Positions 47,657 through 60,944 of a DNA stretch of 64,000 bases are shown here, piece by piece (position 1 is the first letter of the stretch; every line of letters begins with the position of its first letter). Origin of the DNA: Hyperoodon ampullatus (lineage: Eukaryota > Chordata > Mammalia > Artiodactyla > Ziphiidae); contig OX457074.1 in NCBI GenBank assembly GCA_949752795.1, positions 28,629,980 through 28,693,979 of the forward strand, given 5' to 3'. Position numbers and translations under genes: made by a program. A model generated the notes under the pieces. It saw nothing but the letters and a program-made list of their open reading frames with translations. It was not told where the DNA came from and did not search any database.

Positions 47657-47968
47657 GTAACTAGTTTGCTTAATTTTATGTTATGGAAGTTTCACCTTAG
47701 GTTTTTTTTAAGATAAGATCACAACTCATGTAAATATAAAATACACATATCAAGGATTTTATTCAACTTACAATTAATAAGGGAACCAGTAAGATGTTAA
47801 AAGATGTTCCAAGGGATCTTTATATAAGAATAAAACTGCTAGTCAGATACAAAATTGGTTAATGTCCAACAAGGCCATGCATTGTAACGTCCTGAGGTTA
47901 TCTATTTTGCCAGACAGGAGTTATTTGAATCACTAGTGGACAGAAATCTGTATTCATCTCTGCTCCTA
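47657..47968. other. Unassigned AT-rich sequence
   Basis: Nothing recognised. Confidence 0.3.
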
Positions 47969-47978
47969 CAGAATTTTA

Positions 47979-48347
47979 TTTATTTATTTTTTATAAATTT
48001 TATTTATTTTATCAATGTTATTTTTGGCTGCGTTGGGTCTTCATTGCTGTGCGCGGGCTTTTCTCTGGTTGCGGTGAGCAGGGGCTGCTCTTCATTGCGG
48101 TGCACGGGCTTCTCATTGCAGTGGCTTCTCTTGTTGCGGAGCATGGGCTCCAGGCGCCTGGGCTTCAGTAGTTGTGGCACGTGGGCTCAGTAGTTGTGGC
48201 TCGTGGGCTCTAGAGCACAGGCTCAGTAGTTGCAGAACACGGGCTTAGTTGCTCCATGGCATGTGGGATCTTCCCAGACCAGGGCTCGAACCCGTGTCCC
48301 CTGCATTGGCAGGCAGATTCTTAACCACTGTGTCACCAGGGAAGCCC
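47979..48347 (-). mobile_element. CHR-1 SINE, antisense
   Basis: Long form with a TTTA-type tail. Perfect 10-bp target duplication, cagaatttta, at 47969-47978 and 48348-48357. Confidence 0.93.
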
Positions 48348-48468
48348 CAGAATTTTAAAATAGCCCAGAAAGTGTCAAGATCAGCACTGCACTGAAAGAA
48401 AACCCAGCAATCTCTTTTACCTATTTCCAAGTTTTAAATACTTTTTCTATACTTAAAAGTGGTTTAGA

Positions 48469-48753
48469 GACTGTCATACAGAGTGAAGTAAATCAGAAAG
48501 AGAAAAACAAATATTGTATACTAATGCATATATGTGGAACCTAGAAAAATGGTACAGATGAACCGGTTTGCAGGGCAGAAATTGAGACACAGACGTAGAG
48601 AACAAATGTAGGGACACCAAGGGGGAAAAGCGGCTGGAGGTGGTGGTGGTGTGATGAATTGGGTGGTTGGGATTGACATGTATACACTGATGTGTGTAAA
48701 ATGGATGACTAATAAGGACCTGCTGTATAAAAAAATAAATAAAACAAAAATTT
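48469..48753 (+). mobile_element. L1 3' end nested in an older L1 tail
   Basis: gtcatacagagtgaagtaaa, gaccggtttgcagggcag-like sequence and attgacatgtatacactgat precede an A-rich end. taaaagtggttta lies on both sides (48454-48466, 48755-48767). The target, ...ggtttaaatggtacatttta, is itself an old L1 3' terminus. Confidence 0.75.
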
Positions 48754-48821
48754 TTAAAAGTGGTTTAAATGGTACATTTTATGTTATTACATTTTACTAT
48801 AATAAGAAATCAAATGAGAAA

Positions 48822-48852
48822 TATACATACATACATACATACATACATATAT
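48822..48852 (+). repeat. (ATAC)n microsatellite
   Basis: About seven units of ATAC, followed by ATATATG. Confidence 0.9.
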
Positions 48853-50530
48853 GTTTTTTCTGATATTGTATATGTCTGCCTCCCAGGGGACGAAGGGTTA
48901 CTCATGTGGATGACAGTTAAATTCTCATTAGTGATGAACAAATGGTGATTCTGGTGTTATACACCAGTACTGCAGTGGATAGATAGTGTATATTCATCCC
49001 TGAAAGATGGATCTCCTCTTTGAGCTGGAAGCACTGGGTTTCTGTGCCTGCAAGGCCAGAGGTCAAACTTGGTAGAAAATTCACCAAGGCAACAAATGTG
49101 AACTGGTGAAGTCTTTCTCGATAGACAGCTCTTTGTACTCTCCCTGGTCAAAGAGAGAAGGAGTCCTTTTCTTATTTTGAACTTTAACAACTTCATGTTG
49201 GCCCTGAAGCATTTTTTTTTTCAGATCTTGAGATCAAATGTTTAACCATTTATCTATTTCTCTGACTTTTGGGATATACCATACTCTTGAAATAAGTTTA
49301 CTAAACTCCATTTACTGTGGAATGTTTGCTGAGATATTCAGGCAAATTACTCACTACTTGAAGTCATTCGAAGTACACTCAATTGTGAGGTAAAAGTTGG
49401 ATGGGATACAAGCGCCTATAGAACACGTGCCTTTGTAAGGAAGTTCTGTTCCTTCCCATGAGATAACTATCACTCATTTCCTTCCTGGTTTTTCAATTCC
49501 CATTCTCTTTGTGAACGTTTACGGCAGGGTTTTATGTTGGGGAGAACGTTGGCCGATATTACATTCAAGTGCTCTTTCTGTCAAAAGCGTTTTCAAGCTC
49601 TTTACTGGTTATAGTAGTTACACTACAACTTGGTAGAGTTGCATTAGATGCTACTTCTTTTGAGATGGTATCCTCATGACATGTATGTTTATGAACTACC
49701 TGCTTCTCCGATATATGGTAAACTGACTGTCAAAACAGTTTCCTTGGAATCCCGGGGTTTGGATCAAAATCATCCAGTTTTGCTACTCAAAGTGAATTAA
49801 ACTAGGACAATTGCTGAGAGCTGTTTCCATTTCCTTCTTCCAGATGCACCTGGAAGCACTGAGTCACAAAGTTGTTTTCAAAGTTTATGTCCTATAGTAT
49901 TTCCCATCACTTTGGGCAAGAAAACTATCGGTGTCCTACACAGGCTAAGTGAAACGAGAGGGGGTGATTGTGCATAGATCTATCCAGGAGAGGACCTGTA
50001 CAGACAGCCAGTACTCTGGGAGTCTCACTGCCAGTTACTGATGTGGAGATAATTTATCGAGACTTTTCTGCTGTGTTCCCACTGCCATGGAAGACTCAAC
50101 AACAAACAAGCAAGGTATTTTCTCTCTTTTGTTCCAAGAAGCCTTTGTGTTTCATGGCCCATCTCCCTTTCCCAAAGGGCTACAGCCTTTGTGTTTCATG
50201 GCCCATCTCCCTTTCCCAAAGGGCTACGTCGTACGGGCTGAGAAGAGAAGTTATGGGAATGCTCTCCCCTCTACCTCTGGGTTCATTTGAGGAATAAGCA
50301 GTTTATTCAGGGAGCCAGATGTTGTCAGGGGATGGGGAGAAAAATTGGCATAACTCCCCTGGGGAGGAGAGAGTTGGTTACACCTGGAATAATTACACCT
50401 TGAAACCCACTCCACTTTTGGTTTTATTAATTATGAGATATAAGAAAATTTTATTGTTTAAGCCATTTCGAGTCTTAGTTTTCTGTTATTTTGCAGCCCC
50501 AAATATTGTAACATACTTACATATATAAAA
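48853..50530. other. Unassigned sequence with a small tandem duplication
   Basis: No gene recognised. A perfect 43-bp segment starting gcctttgtgtttcatgg is duplicated at 50141-50183 and 50185-50227. The open frame crossing it (49968-50297) has no recognisable domain. Confidence 0.35.
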
Positions 50531-50814
50531 TCTGTCCAAAAATGTACACAAGTGAGACCATTCGGACACACTGCTCGGTACTTTGCTTTGTTTATTAAAT
50601 ATGTCTTGTGGCTGTTTCCATATCTCCGTGTACAGATCTACCCCTCCCCTTTTTAACGGGTGCATGGATTTTCAATGTATTAAATACCATCATTTATCAA
50701 CCAGCCCCCAGTGATTGAATGGTTGTTTCCAGGATTTTTAATTTTTAACTTAAAAATTATTTTAATTATCTTTTCCATTTTTCCCCAGCTTTAATGAGGT
50801 TTGATTGACAAATA
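50531..50814 (-). mobile_element. Old L1 remnants, antisense
   Basis: tgtgtacagatctacccctc, tgcatggattttcaatgtat and cagctttaatgaggtttgat are antisense L1M-type 3' sequence. It continues after the SINE at 51121-51240. Confidence 0.5.
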
Positions 50815-50830
50815 AAAACTATATATATTT

Positions 50831-51120
50831 GGCACTTCCCTGGTGGCGCAGTGGTTAAGAATCCGCCTGCCAATGCAGGGAAAGCAGGCTCGAGCCCTGG
50901 TCCTGGAAGATCCCACATGCCGTGGAGCAACTAAGCCCGTGCGCCACAACTACTGAGCCTGCGCTCTAGAGCCCACGAGTCACAACTACTGAGCCCACGT
51001 GCCTGGAACCCACACACCGCAACGAAGAGTAGCCCCCACTCGCGACAACTAGAGAAAGCCCAGGCACAGCAGTGAAGACCCAACGTAAGCAAAAATAAAT
51101 AAATAAATAGATAGATAGAT
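50831..51120 (+). mobile_element. CHR-1 SINE
   Basis: Long form with a (AAATA)n-(GATA)n tail. Perfect 16-bp target duplication, aaaactatatatattt, at 50815-50830 and 51121-51136. Confidence 0.95.
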
Positions 51121-51505
51121 AAAACTATATATATTTAAAGTGTACATGATTTTTTGAGAGTTTTGAAAATATTTTATTATTTCTGATGGTTATATAATTT
51201 TAATGATTTTATACACACTATACATTTAATACAGAGAAATAACAATATATATGTGTTTTGTTCCCTTTGAATCCACATTATCACGTAACTGTGTAAATAG
51301 CAGTTCTAACTGGGCCATGAACTGGGATTGGAAAAGACAAATGATTCAATAGAATCTTAACCTGTGCCTAGTTGAGCCTAATCTTCTTGTGGTAGGAGGA
51401 ATCCAAAAAATTTTTCAAAGCCTTTGGAGTTAATTCTTAGCGTTACATGTTGTTCCACAGAAATGCAAGACTAGAGAGATCTATTGATAAAAGCTTGTCA
51501 GGAAG
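51121..51505. other. AT-rich sequence after the SINE
   Basis: The first 100 bp continues the old L1; the remainder is unassigned. Confidence 0.3.
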
Positions 51506-51770
51506 AGAATTTTATTTTTATTTTTTTTAATTGAGGTAACATTGGTTTATAACATTATACAAGTTTCATGTGTACAGCATTCTAATTTGACTTCTGTATA
51601 CACTACAGTGTGCTCACCACCAAAAGTAGAGCTTCCATCTGTCACCATAGAGTTGACTCCGTTTACCCATTTTGCCCTTCCCCCCACCCCCTTTCCCCTC
51701 TGGTAACCAGCAACCTGTTCTCTGTAGCTATGTGTTAGTCTTTGTTTTGTTTGTTCACTTACTACTTTTT
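51506..51770 (-). mobile_element. L1 3' end, antisense
   Basis: ttaattgaggtaacattggt and gtttcatgtgtacagcattc mark an antisense L1 3' UTR. It ends where a second antisense L1 starts. Confidence 0.7.
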
Positions 51771-52550
51771 AAAAAAATTTTATTGAAGTATAAGTTGATG
51801 TACAATGTTATGTTAATTTCTGCTGTATAACAAAGTGACTCTCTTATACATATATATTCTTTTTCATATTTTTTCCATTATGGTTTATCACAGGATACTA
51901 GTTTCCTGTACTATGCAGTAGGACCTTGTTGTTTATCCACTCTCTATATAATAGTTTGCATCTGCTAATCCCAAACTCCCACTCCATCCCTCCCCAACCC
52001 CTCTCCCCACTTGGCAACCACAAGTCTGTTCTCTATGTCTGTGAGTCTGTTTCTATTTCATAGGTACATCCATTTGTGTCATAGTTTAGATTCCACATAT
52101 AAGTGAGATCATATGGTATTTGTCTTTCTCTGACTTAGTTCATGTAGTATGATAATCTCTAGGTCCATCCATGTTGTTGTAAATGGCATTATTTCATTCT
52201 TCTTAATGGCTGAGTAGTATTCCATTATATATATGTATGTACCACATCTTCTTTATCCATTCATCTGTCAATGGACATTTAGGTTGTTTCCATGTCCTGG
52301 CTATTGTGAACAGTGCTGCTATGAACATAGGGATGCATGTATCTTTTTGAATTATGGTTTTCTCCAGATATATGCCCAGGAGTGGGATTGCAGGATCATA
52401 TAGTAACTCTATTTTTGGTTTTTTAGGGAATCTCCATACTGTTCTCCATAGTGGCTGCACCAATTCACATTCCCACCAACAGTCTAAGAGGGTTCCCTTT
52501 TTTCCACACCCTCTCCAGCATTAATTATTTGTAGAATTTTTAATGATTAT
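51771..52550 (-). mobile_element. L1 3' end with ORF2 C-terminus, antisense
   Basis: The minus strand gives an 86-codon piece of ORF2 (52203-52463) with [11 protein letters not shown] and I-P-L-L-G-I-Y landmarks, then a 3' UTR reaching 51775. Truncated and inactive. Confidence 0.9.
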
Positions 52551-52604
52551 TCGCCCCCAATTTAGAGATGAGAAAGCTAAGGCTCAGTGAGGTTCAGTGT
52601 ACTG

Positions 52605-52692
52605 CCTACAACATGATGTTTTGATGTATGTGTACATTGTGAAATGCTGACCACAGTCGAGCTAATTAACATATCCATCACCTCATATAGTT

Positions 52693-52742
<50 letters not shown>

Positions 52743-53200
52743 GAAAACGTTGATCATCTACTCTCAGGACTTTTCAATTATATAACACATTACTGTAGTT
52801 ACCATGCTGTACATTAGAGCTCCAGAACTTATTCCTCTTGTAACTGAAAGTTTGTACCCTTGGACCAACATCTCTGTATTTCCTCCGCAGCACCCTCAAT
52901 TTTTATTATTTTTACAGCTTTATTGACACACAATAAACTTCCCATATTTGAAGTGTACATGCTGATACATATACATCCCCGCAACTCTCGCCAACAGCAA
53001 ATAGTAAACATATTGGTCACCCTCACAACATTCCTGGTGCCCCTTTCTTCCTGTCTCCCGCCACCAGCGCCAATCACCCTTCTTTTTAATGAAGCCATAG
53101 ACTTTCATTGTGTTAGATACCATCATTTATTTATCAGTCTCCATTTCTGGGGGATGATTTTCCCTAGTTTTTGTGCTTAATTTTAATTTTTTTTTTTCCT
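52605..53200 (-). mobile_element. Old L1 3' fragment, antisense, with (TG)n
   Basis: gagctaattaacatatccat, ccatgctgtacattagagct and acagctttattgacacacaa are antisense L1M landmarks. A (TG)n microsatellite of about 45 bp (52697-52741) lies within. A short MIR-like stretch (agagatgagaaagctaaggc) precedes it at 52563. Confidence 0.75.
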
Positions 53201-54129
53201 ATTACAGACACTGCTCCTGTAAACATCCTTGAACAGCTATCTTGGTTTGGTTGTTCTCTTAAAGACATAAAACCTCACTGACATTTCGCTTCTTATGTTC
53301 TTTAAAGTCACAGTTGAAATTAATATTCAGATGACCCACCAGGTACCTCTCATGCACCATATGAAAACTTTTCGGCCTCATGTATCACTTTTCCAGTCAC
53401 CAAGGCAGTGATCATTTCTGTGTAGATGTGACGGATTTCAAGCTGGTGTGGCCACACCAGGTTCTGCCCTGGGTCTGCTTCACCGCTTCCCTCCTCCTGC
53501 CCTAGGGCTTCCCTGTTGACATAGCAGGACCCCAGCTTGGCACCCACATGAGTCTGTGCTACAGAAAGGGAGGGGGGTCAACATCCCAGGAGGCGAATGT
53601 TTGACCAGTTGGAGAAGGGAGTCAGGTGCTGCTTCTCCCCCAGCACCACCCCGCTCCCCGGGCAGACTGTCCTAAGGTGCCAGTTACATGACTTCTTGCA
53701 GGATGGTCCCCCAGGACTGAGCCGAGCACGCTGAGGAGCAGCAGGCTTAAGGATGCATCTCCCTCCTTCCAGCCTCCTTCCCCTGATCTCTCACTCCTCT
53801 GCTGCCTGGAATTACACTCCCTGACACAGTAGGAGCACGTAAGCTTTTGCCTCAAGCTGTGTTTTCTGGGGAATCCAGGCTAAGACAACTGGACTTTCCA
53901 CATGGTTATACTGACTTTAAGCCATCTGTAAATCTTCCTAGTTATCAACGTTGTCATTAAATACTGAATTCTTGGGATTGTAAAGGACGGTATACAGCAA
54001 ATGCAGACCTGCTCCCTACTCTTCTGGATAAGAGAGGTGTAAGAGGATAAGGGGTCCGGAAAGTAGCAGAGACTTTGACAAAAACGTGTCCTATAACCTT
54101 GTTCACTGTCTGCCTTCTCCCCCTCTTCT
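53201..54129. other. Unassigned sequence, possible LTR remnant
   Basis: The stretch 53680-53886, ending gggaatccaggctaagaca, resembles the 3' end of a MaLR/ERVL-type LTR, but not securely. The rest is unassigned. Confidence 0.3.
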
Positions 54130-55060
54130 CTCCTATGTGCCCTGATATCTGTCCTTCATCTCAACCATTCTTCTGAAGAGGCCCTTTGGAGGACATCCAC
54201 ACCACCCATCATGTCACATCCAGGCGTCAGGTGTCCTGTTGCTGTCTTACTTGGTCTCTCGGCAGCCTTTTGCTCAGTTAACTGCTGCCCGATGGAAGGC
54301 TTCTCTAGGCTTCGATGCCAGAGTTACCATCACACCCTACCTCAGGGACTGTTTCTGGACCAGCATTGTCAGACCACTGGCTGTTAATGGAGGGCCCAGG
54401 GTCTCTCCGCAGCCATCTTCAACTTCTCCATCTGTGCTCTCTCCGCAGATATGCTCATCCAATCCCATGGTTTTACATGTATCTGTAGGCGGATGACTTT
54501 CAAGTCCCTGTCTTATACCTTGTCTTTCTCTCTTGAACCTCAGACTCCAATCATCAACTCATTTCTACTTGAATATCTACTTGGATATTTCCATCTATCA
54601 ACTCATTTGTCCTTGGATATCTCGAACATGTTGACTTTTCTTGGGTCAGCATCTTTCACATGCTAATCTCTCTTTTCTGAAATACTCTTCCCCAGATCCT
54701 GACATGGTTGGCTCTCCTTGGGTGTTTTCTTATCACTTGGGTCTCTGCTCGGATATCATTCCTCCAAGAGGACTTCCCTGACCTCTCTGGTTAAGGTGGT
54801 CCTGGTCCTGAGATCCTCCATATCCCGTTACCCAGCTTTATTTTAGCCATGTCATTTATCACTGTCTGAAATTATCTCATTATTTGTTTCCTCCTTCTTT
54901 CTTCCTTTGTCTAAGTACAGACTGTCTCCCTCTCCTAGACTACTTGACCTTTGCCCTGTTTCCCTACTATATCCCTGGAGATTAGAATAGTGCCTGGAAT
55001 ACCATAGGAACTCATTCTTTGGCTACAACATACATATTTGTGGAATTAATGAATATGTGT
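54130..55060 (+). mobile_element. L2 (LINE-2) remnant
   Basis: Ancient LINE: ggatgactttcaagtccctg, gaatatctacttggatattt, ctgaaatactcttccccaga, gaggacttccctgacctctc and gaatagtgcctggaatacca follow the L2 3' end order. No open frame. Confidence 0.7.
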
Positions 55061-55429
55061 GGTAGCATTCTGGGTTGGCTACTTCCCTGTGGCAGGCTGT
55101 TTTAAATGACTTGAAACAAAGGAGATCAGAGGATGGTTTGCAATCTTTGGAAATAACTGTCTTTTCTGCCCATTAAGAGGAAAATTTCCCTGGCCTTCCT
55201 TTCATTACTTTTATAATTATTATGCTTTTGCCCAAAGAATTAGGGTCACAAAAACCTTATTGGATTGTGAGGAATAAAAATCATCCTGTGTCTCCCCTGT
55301 GTATCTGATGGGTGTGGAGAATGTCGGAGCTTGGAAGAGAGGACCCAAGACGAAAAGGAGGGAACGTATGGTGAACCCAGAGAGCAGGAGTGTCCTGAGA
55401 ACACTTTAGCCTCTGTGCTGGTTGGCTCA
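55061..55429. other. Unassigned sequence
   Basis: Nothing recognised. Confidence 0.25.
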
Positions 55430-55665
55430 GTAGAGGGGTTAATATGTGGTCCTATCCCTGAAGCCTGGACACGGATCCCAACTTCAGACTTCCCTATTCA
55501 ATAACTCTGTGCCCCTGAGTAAGTCAATTCACTTCTCTGTACTCCAGTTTTCCCATTTGTATGGAGATGATGATGAAGATAAAAATAAAATACCTCTGTC
55601 TAGGGTTTGTATAAGAATTAAATAAAATTATCTATCCCAGTAAAATATTTGACAGTTACCAAACT
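55430..55665 (+). mobile_element. MIR SINE
   Basis: The MIR core and 3' part are visible: gcccctgagtaagtcaattc, ctctgtactccagttttccc, then gggtttgtataagaattaaa. The tRNA-like head is eroded. Confidence 0.75.
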
Positions 55666-56704
55666 GGATTTCTAGCTAGTTTGCTAAAAGGGGCCAGACT
55701 TGAAGTGTCACAGAGAAAGTAAACTAATAGTTCTCCTAGGGGTATATTTAACTTTGCTTCACATTTATTAAACAGGTTAAAAATCCCCTTGGTCCCTCCT
55801 GCGCCCCTGCCATTTTGCTCCTTTCTCTCCTTTCCTGTCTCCTTCTTCTATTCCTCAGACGTATAGAGGAAAAGAGGAAGAAAAGGGAGAAATAAGTATT
55901 CCCTCCAATATATTTTTTAAAGCTTTTATTCATTTGTTTTTTTAAGGAACTCTTAATACGTGACTTCCTGGAAAAGCCGCCGGCCCTCAGAAGCCACTAG
56001 AGGGCCAGCTCTGCTCGCTGGTCCCAGCCAGTTCTCCCACCACCTTTGCTGCGAGAAAGATCTGAAATCCCCTGCATTCCCAGTCCTGCTCTGCAAAGGA
56101 AAAGGTGCCATGTGCTGTGTAGGGTCTGCACTCTCTCAAACAGCAGCAGGAAACGGCTGATGTCTCCTTTCCGCGGCGGCCAGTGGCCCAGGTGCCGAGT
56201 GGCCAAGTCGCCCAGGGCCTTGGTGCCCATCCCGTGAGCTGCGGCACGCCCCACCCCACACCCCTGTATGAAGTGGGGCTGCAGGATGGGCAGGGGCCGA
56301 GCCCGTGGGAACTTCCCTTTGCCACATGGAGGGCCAGGACTGGAAGGAACCACGTCGGAGACCAGGAAGGAAAGGAGACAGACAGGTGGTCTTCTCCGCT
56401 CCTTCTCACAAGGTCGGGGTCAGCTATAAGGCGAGACCCAGAACCAGGGCTTAGGTGGCGGCCCTCCCCGCCCATCTCGAGCAGGGAATCAGAGGGCCCG
56501 CCTCGCTGTCTGGACCTCTCATGGACAGGAAGGGGTGTCCCTACCGCAGGCCTTTTAACCGCCCCTCACCACCGCAGACAACCTCTTGCCCATCAACTAA
56601 GGGGAAGGGGCTGCCTGTGTGTGTGTGTGTGTGTGTTGGGGGGGAGGGTTTGCTCCAAGATGAAGTCCAGAGGCCCCCGGGCCTAGTGAGGACTGTGGGA
56701 CTGT
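55666..56704. other. GC-rich unassigned sequence
   Basis: No exon recognised despite several overlapping open frames at 55960-56730. A (TG)n run lies at 56616-56636. Confidence 0.3.
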
Positions 56705-57045
56705 GTATTAGTTCGCTCAGGGCACAATAATGAAATACCAGACCTGGTGGCTTAAATGACAGAAACTAATTTTCTCACAGATCTGGAGGCTGGAGGTCCA
56801 AGAGCAAGGTGTCTGCAGGGCTGGTGTCACCTGAGGCTTCTTGCTTCCTCTTCACGTGGTCATGCCTCTGCCCCAGGAGCCCCTTCCTCTTCTTTTATGG
56901 ACACCAGGCACATTGGACTAGGGCCTCACTTTAAGTGAATCACCTCTTTAAAGACCTGTCTCCAAATAGGTTACGCTCTGAGGTACTGGAGGTTAGGCCT
57001 CCATTGCATGAGTTTGGGGGACACTATTCAGCCCATAGTAGACTG
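56705..57045 (-). repeat. MLT1-like MaLR LTR, antisense
   Basis: tgtattagttcgctcagggc, ccagacctggtggcttaaat, tctcacagatctggaggctg, ctccaaataggttacgctct and acactattcagcccatagta follow the reversed MaLR LTR order. Confidence 0.85.
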
Positions 57046-57712
57046 TGACTCAGGGGGCTCAGTTCTCTTCAATGTCAAGAACAGCTTAAAAGTCCACCAA
57101 CGTTCACATCCTCCAACTGGGATGACAAAGGCAAGGAGGGGAAGCGGGGGTGGGGAACTGCGGCGAGGACAGGGGTGACTGTCTTCTGGTGGCCAGTGGG
57201 AAGGCCAGGGAGGATTGTGAAGGTGCTGGTGGTGGACAGAGGGGTGGTGTGAGTTGTGCCCCACTTCGTGTGGTCAGTGCCCTGCTGTTGGTGGGCAGAG
57301 CTGGGGCTGTCCTCCTGCCCTGCAGAAACCCATGACATGACACAAGAAGACACCGCCTGCTGTGGACACCTGGTCCCTCAAGTGGGGAATCCAATGCTCT
57401 TCTTGGTCTCACCTTCCTAGGATGAAGCCCTTTGTTTGTCACGGGAAGGATGGAGAATGAGAAGCGTACTCGGGGTCCAGTTCAGGCCAAGAAGACTCAT
57501 TAGAAAATCCAGGAACGTTGTTAAAGGGTCCTAACTTGATAGGAGGGTGGGAAAACCAGGACCTTCCTTGACATGTAAAACCCTCCTCCCGTCCTCTTTC
57601 CTTCATTCCCATCTCTGGTGCTACTACACCTCAAGAGATCATAGCAAGATACGGCCTCCAGTATGATGGTCTAAAGATGCCACCTCTTCCCATCTGCTGT
57701 GATGCTGTGATA

Positions 57713-57751
<39 letters not shown>

Positions 57752-59440
57752 AATCAGGCCACCCAAGACAGCTGTGCTCTTGCTCTCTGTACATCCCCTG
57801 CTGGACCAGTCCCTGCCTCACCTACACTCTACTCACTTGGCTGACCTTCCCTCTTAATCGTAGAGCTTGATCAGTAAATGCCTACATACCTGCCCCAGCC
57901 CAGCTAGTGACTGTGCTAATCTTTAGATCAGAACTATCCCCACCATGACAGCTTATCAAAGGGGCAGTGGGAAGCGGGCTCTGCTGCTGGTCTCGCTGGA
58001 GACCGCTGAGCCCCCTGACATCAATTCCCTCTCTGACTGGTAACCTCCTTGTCCCTCAGCAACGAAGGCTGCTGCCCTGTCCTGCGTGCCATCTGCACCC
58101 ACGGCGGGGTGTTGCTCCGGGCCCTTGTGTACGATCCCTCATCCACTAAACCACTGATGTCTCTGTCGCTGACTCCAGACTCTTTCTTGCGTCTGGGCAA
58201 GTACAGGGCTTGCAGCCCAGCACGGAGTGCGTGTGAGTTCCAGCTTGGGGAGATTCGGGGCAGCTGCGGCGGTGCGGGGACGTCCTAGCTTTCCCCACCA
58301 CTCGCTCCTCCAAGACCTGGGCCAGTTCCTAGCACTCACTCAGCTTCAGCCTTACGTGCATCTCCTCACGGTAGTCTTATCTATTACACCATCCTCCAAA
58401 GCAACTGGAACATTCTCAAGGCCACATTCTAAGGCTTCCCCCAGCCCACCCAGCTGTAAGATGAGAGCTCTGAGGGAGCAACTTGAAATTAAGTTATGAA
58501 GAGGCCACGATTCTGCTATTCTGAGGTGGCTGTGAAATAGCTTCACCATAGTGTTTATGGGAAGAAACTTCATTCTTTGGGAAATTAGGGGCTACAAAAA
58601 GATGTCTAATGATAGGAAAAAAAAAGCCAAAAAATGGATTTCTTGGAATCCAGAGATGACTGTACTATCCCCAACTCTCTCCTGTTTCTTGGGATGAGCT
58701 CAGTTTTTCCTTCCAAGGAACAGGCCAAATGTTTTCAAAGGACAAACTGTCTATGTCATTTTCCACAGCGGTGGCTAGTGTGAGCAACACAGTCCCAACA
58801 TGGCTGAGAAGGCAAGAAAGGTGGTTTACGTGGGAGTGGAAAACAACTTGCCCTCCTACCGCCACCGCCCGCTGGGGTCACACTCAGAAGTGTTAGAAGG
58901 TGGAGATGGTGGAAAGTTTTCCTGGGATGCCAGGGGAGCGGTTGTGGACCAGGGGCTCAGGAGAGGCATGAATTCTGCTCTGGGAGTTTGGGCTACATTT
59001 TTCTGGGGAAAAAAGTCTGCAACCGTGTTTCTTGCTAAGTAGGCCTGCAATCAGGGAAACCAGAGTAACTCTGAGAGAAACTATGGGGCAACAAAGCCAG
59101 GGGTGTACTCTGCCTCTGGCCTCCCAGACGATTCCCCCTTCCCCTCAGCAGCAAGCTCATTACAACTGCCAATATTTCCAAGAGCCCTCCTAACCCGTCT
59201 TCCACAGCCTGCACTTTCCCCCACGCTGAGGGGCTTCTGCGCTGGTGGAGTTCAAAACGTGTTTATGACTAGTGAATAGCCCTGCTAGTTTAGGAAGATT
59301 TAAAACCACAGAAAAAATGTCAACGTGAGAAAAATAATTACCTGTTATTGGACTACCCAGAGAATATCACTGATAATATTGTAGCCTCCTGGTCTTACTT
59401 GTCAATGAATGCTTTAAAAAACTTTTAAAACATACATGAT

Positions 59441-59477
<37 letters not shown>

Positions 59478-60290
59478 ATATCCTTTTATCTTCACTTTTC
59501 CATTTAACATTATATCACGAGCATTTCTTCCGCGGGTGGTGCCCCCTTGAGAGAATTCCTCAGACGTCAGGGAAATGTTCCAGGCAGAGCCTGCGGGGAC
59601 AGGTCGCCTCTCTTTCCCTCACTGAGAAAGCACAGGGGTCAGCAGTCAGGACTGAGCAGAAGCCCGGATCTTACCCCAGCTTGCTGCTCCCTTCCAGGTC
59701 AGTCAGAGCTGTTTGCCTGCTCATGCCAAGTTCCCTCCCATGGGAGCTGCTCAAGCTTTCCACAGTTTCAGCATCAACGATACTTTTGTCTGCTCCCCTT
59801 GGGGAGAGGGCTGGATAGTCTGCTTTTGTGTCCTTGATGGATCCAGCCCAAGTTCGATGGACCTGTGTACTTGCTCAGTTTCCCTTGATGGCCCGGTTCC
59901 AAGAACAGCTCAGAAGCCAAGGAAACCAAAATCCATGCCTCTGCAGCCAAAATGGACAGGCTGTTTCCTGATACTGTGTGTGTGTGTGTGTGTGTGCGTG
60001 CGTGTGTGTGCGTGCGTGTGTGTGTAGTCCCAACCTGTGATTTTATTTCTGTCATAGTATAAAAGAGCTCAGTGCACAGTTTTTCCCCTGCTTTCATGCA
60101 AATAGATGATCTATCCTTCCCCAGCTGACTCAGTTGTGAAGAATAAGTGTCTGTGAATGAAAATTTTTGCAAATGAATCCATCCAACAACTGAACTTTGT
60201 GGATGATGAAAATCATCAGTGTTTTAGTAGATGTATAGCTGTTTCCTCAGGTGTGAGCTATATGTATTGTAGGTAATTTGTTTCCTTTTT
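57046..60290. other. 3.2 kb without recognised genes; three microsatellites
   Basis: Mixed-composition DNA with no splice-bounded exon or transposon assigned. Simple repeats: (TG)n about 57711-57748, (CA)n about 59443-59470, and a TG/CG run 59976-60026. Open frames up to about 130 codons partly translate the microsatellites. Confidence 0.35.
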
Positions 60291-60653
60291 TAAAAAAAAA
60301 ATATTTGTTTATTACTGTTTGTTTTGGGCTGTGTTGTGTCTTTGTAGCTGTGCACGGGCTTTCTCTAGTTGTGGCGAGCAGGGGCTACTGTTTGTTGCAG
60401 TGTGCAGGCTTCTCTTGTTGTAGAGCATGGGCTCTAGGCGCATGGGCTTCAGTAGTTGTGGCACATGGACTCAGTAGTTGTGGCATGTGGGCTCAGTGGT
60501 TGTGGCTCACGGACTCTAGAGTGCAGGCTCAGTAGTGGTGGTGCGTGGACTTTGTTGCTCCACGGCATGTGGGATCTTCCCAGACCAGGGCTCGAACCCG
60601 TGTCCCGTGCATTGGCAGGTGGATTCTTAACCATTGCACCACCAGGGAAGCCC
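60291..60653 (-). mobile_element. CHR-1 SINE, antisense
   Basis: Long form, somewhat diverged, with T/A-rich tail at the left and head (accagggaagccct) at 60653. Confidence 0.9.
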
Positions 60654-60659
60654 TGGTAC

Positions 60660-60900
60660 CAATGTTTGCAAATAACTTATTTTTTAAATTGTGATAAAAG
60701 GTTTACCATTTTAGCCATTTTAAAGTGTACAGTTCTGTGTCATGAAGCACGTTCACATTGTTGTACAACAATCACCACCTGTCCATCTCCAGAACTTTTT
60801 CATTTTTCCCAACTGAAACTCTATACCCATTAAATAATATCTCCCCGTTATCCCTTCCCCAGCCTCTAGCAACCATTCTTCTACTTTCTGGAAAATAACT
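60660..60900 (-). mobile_element. Old L1 3' fragment, antisense
   Basis: ccattttagccattttaaag, ttgttgtacaacaatcacca and gaaactctatacccattaa are antisense L1 landmarks. Confidence 0.75.
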
Positions 60901-60944
60901 CATTTTTCACATCAATTAGAGTGTATTCTAGGTTATGCTTATAT

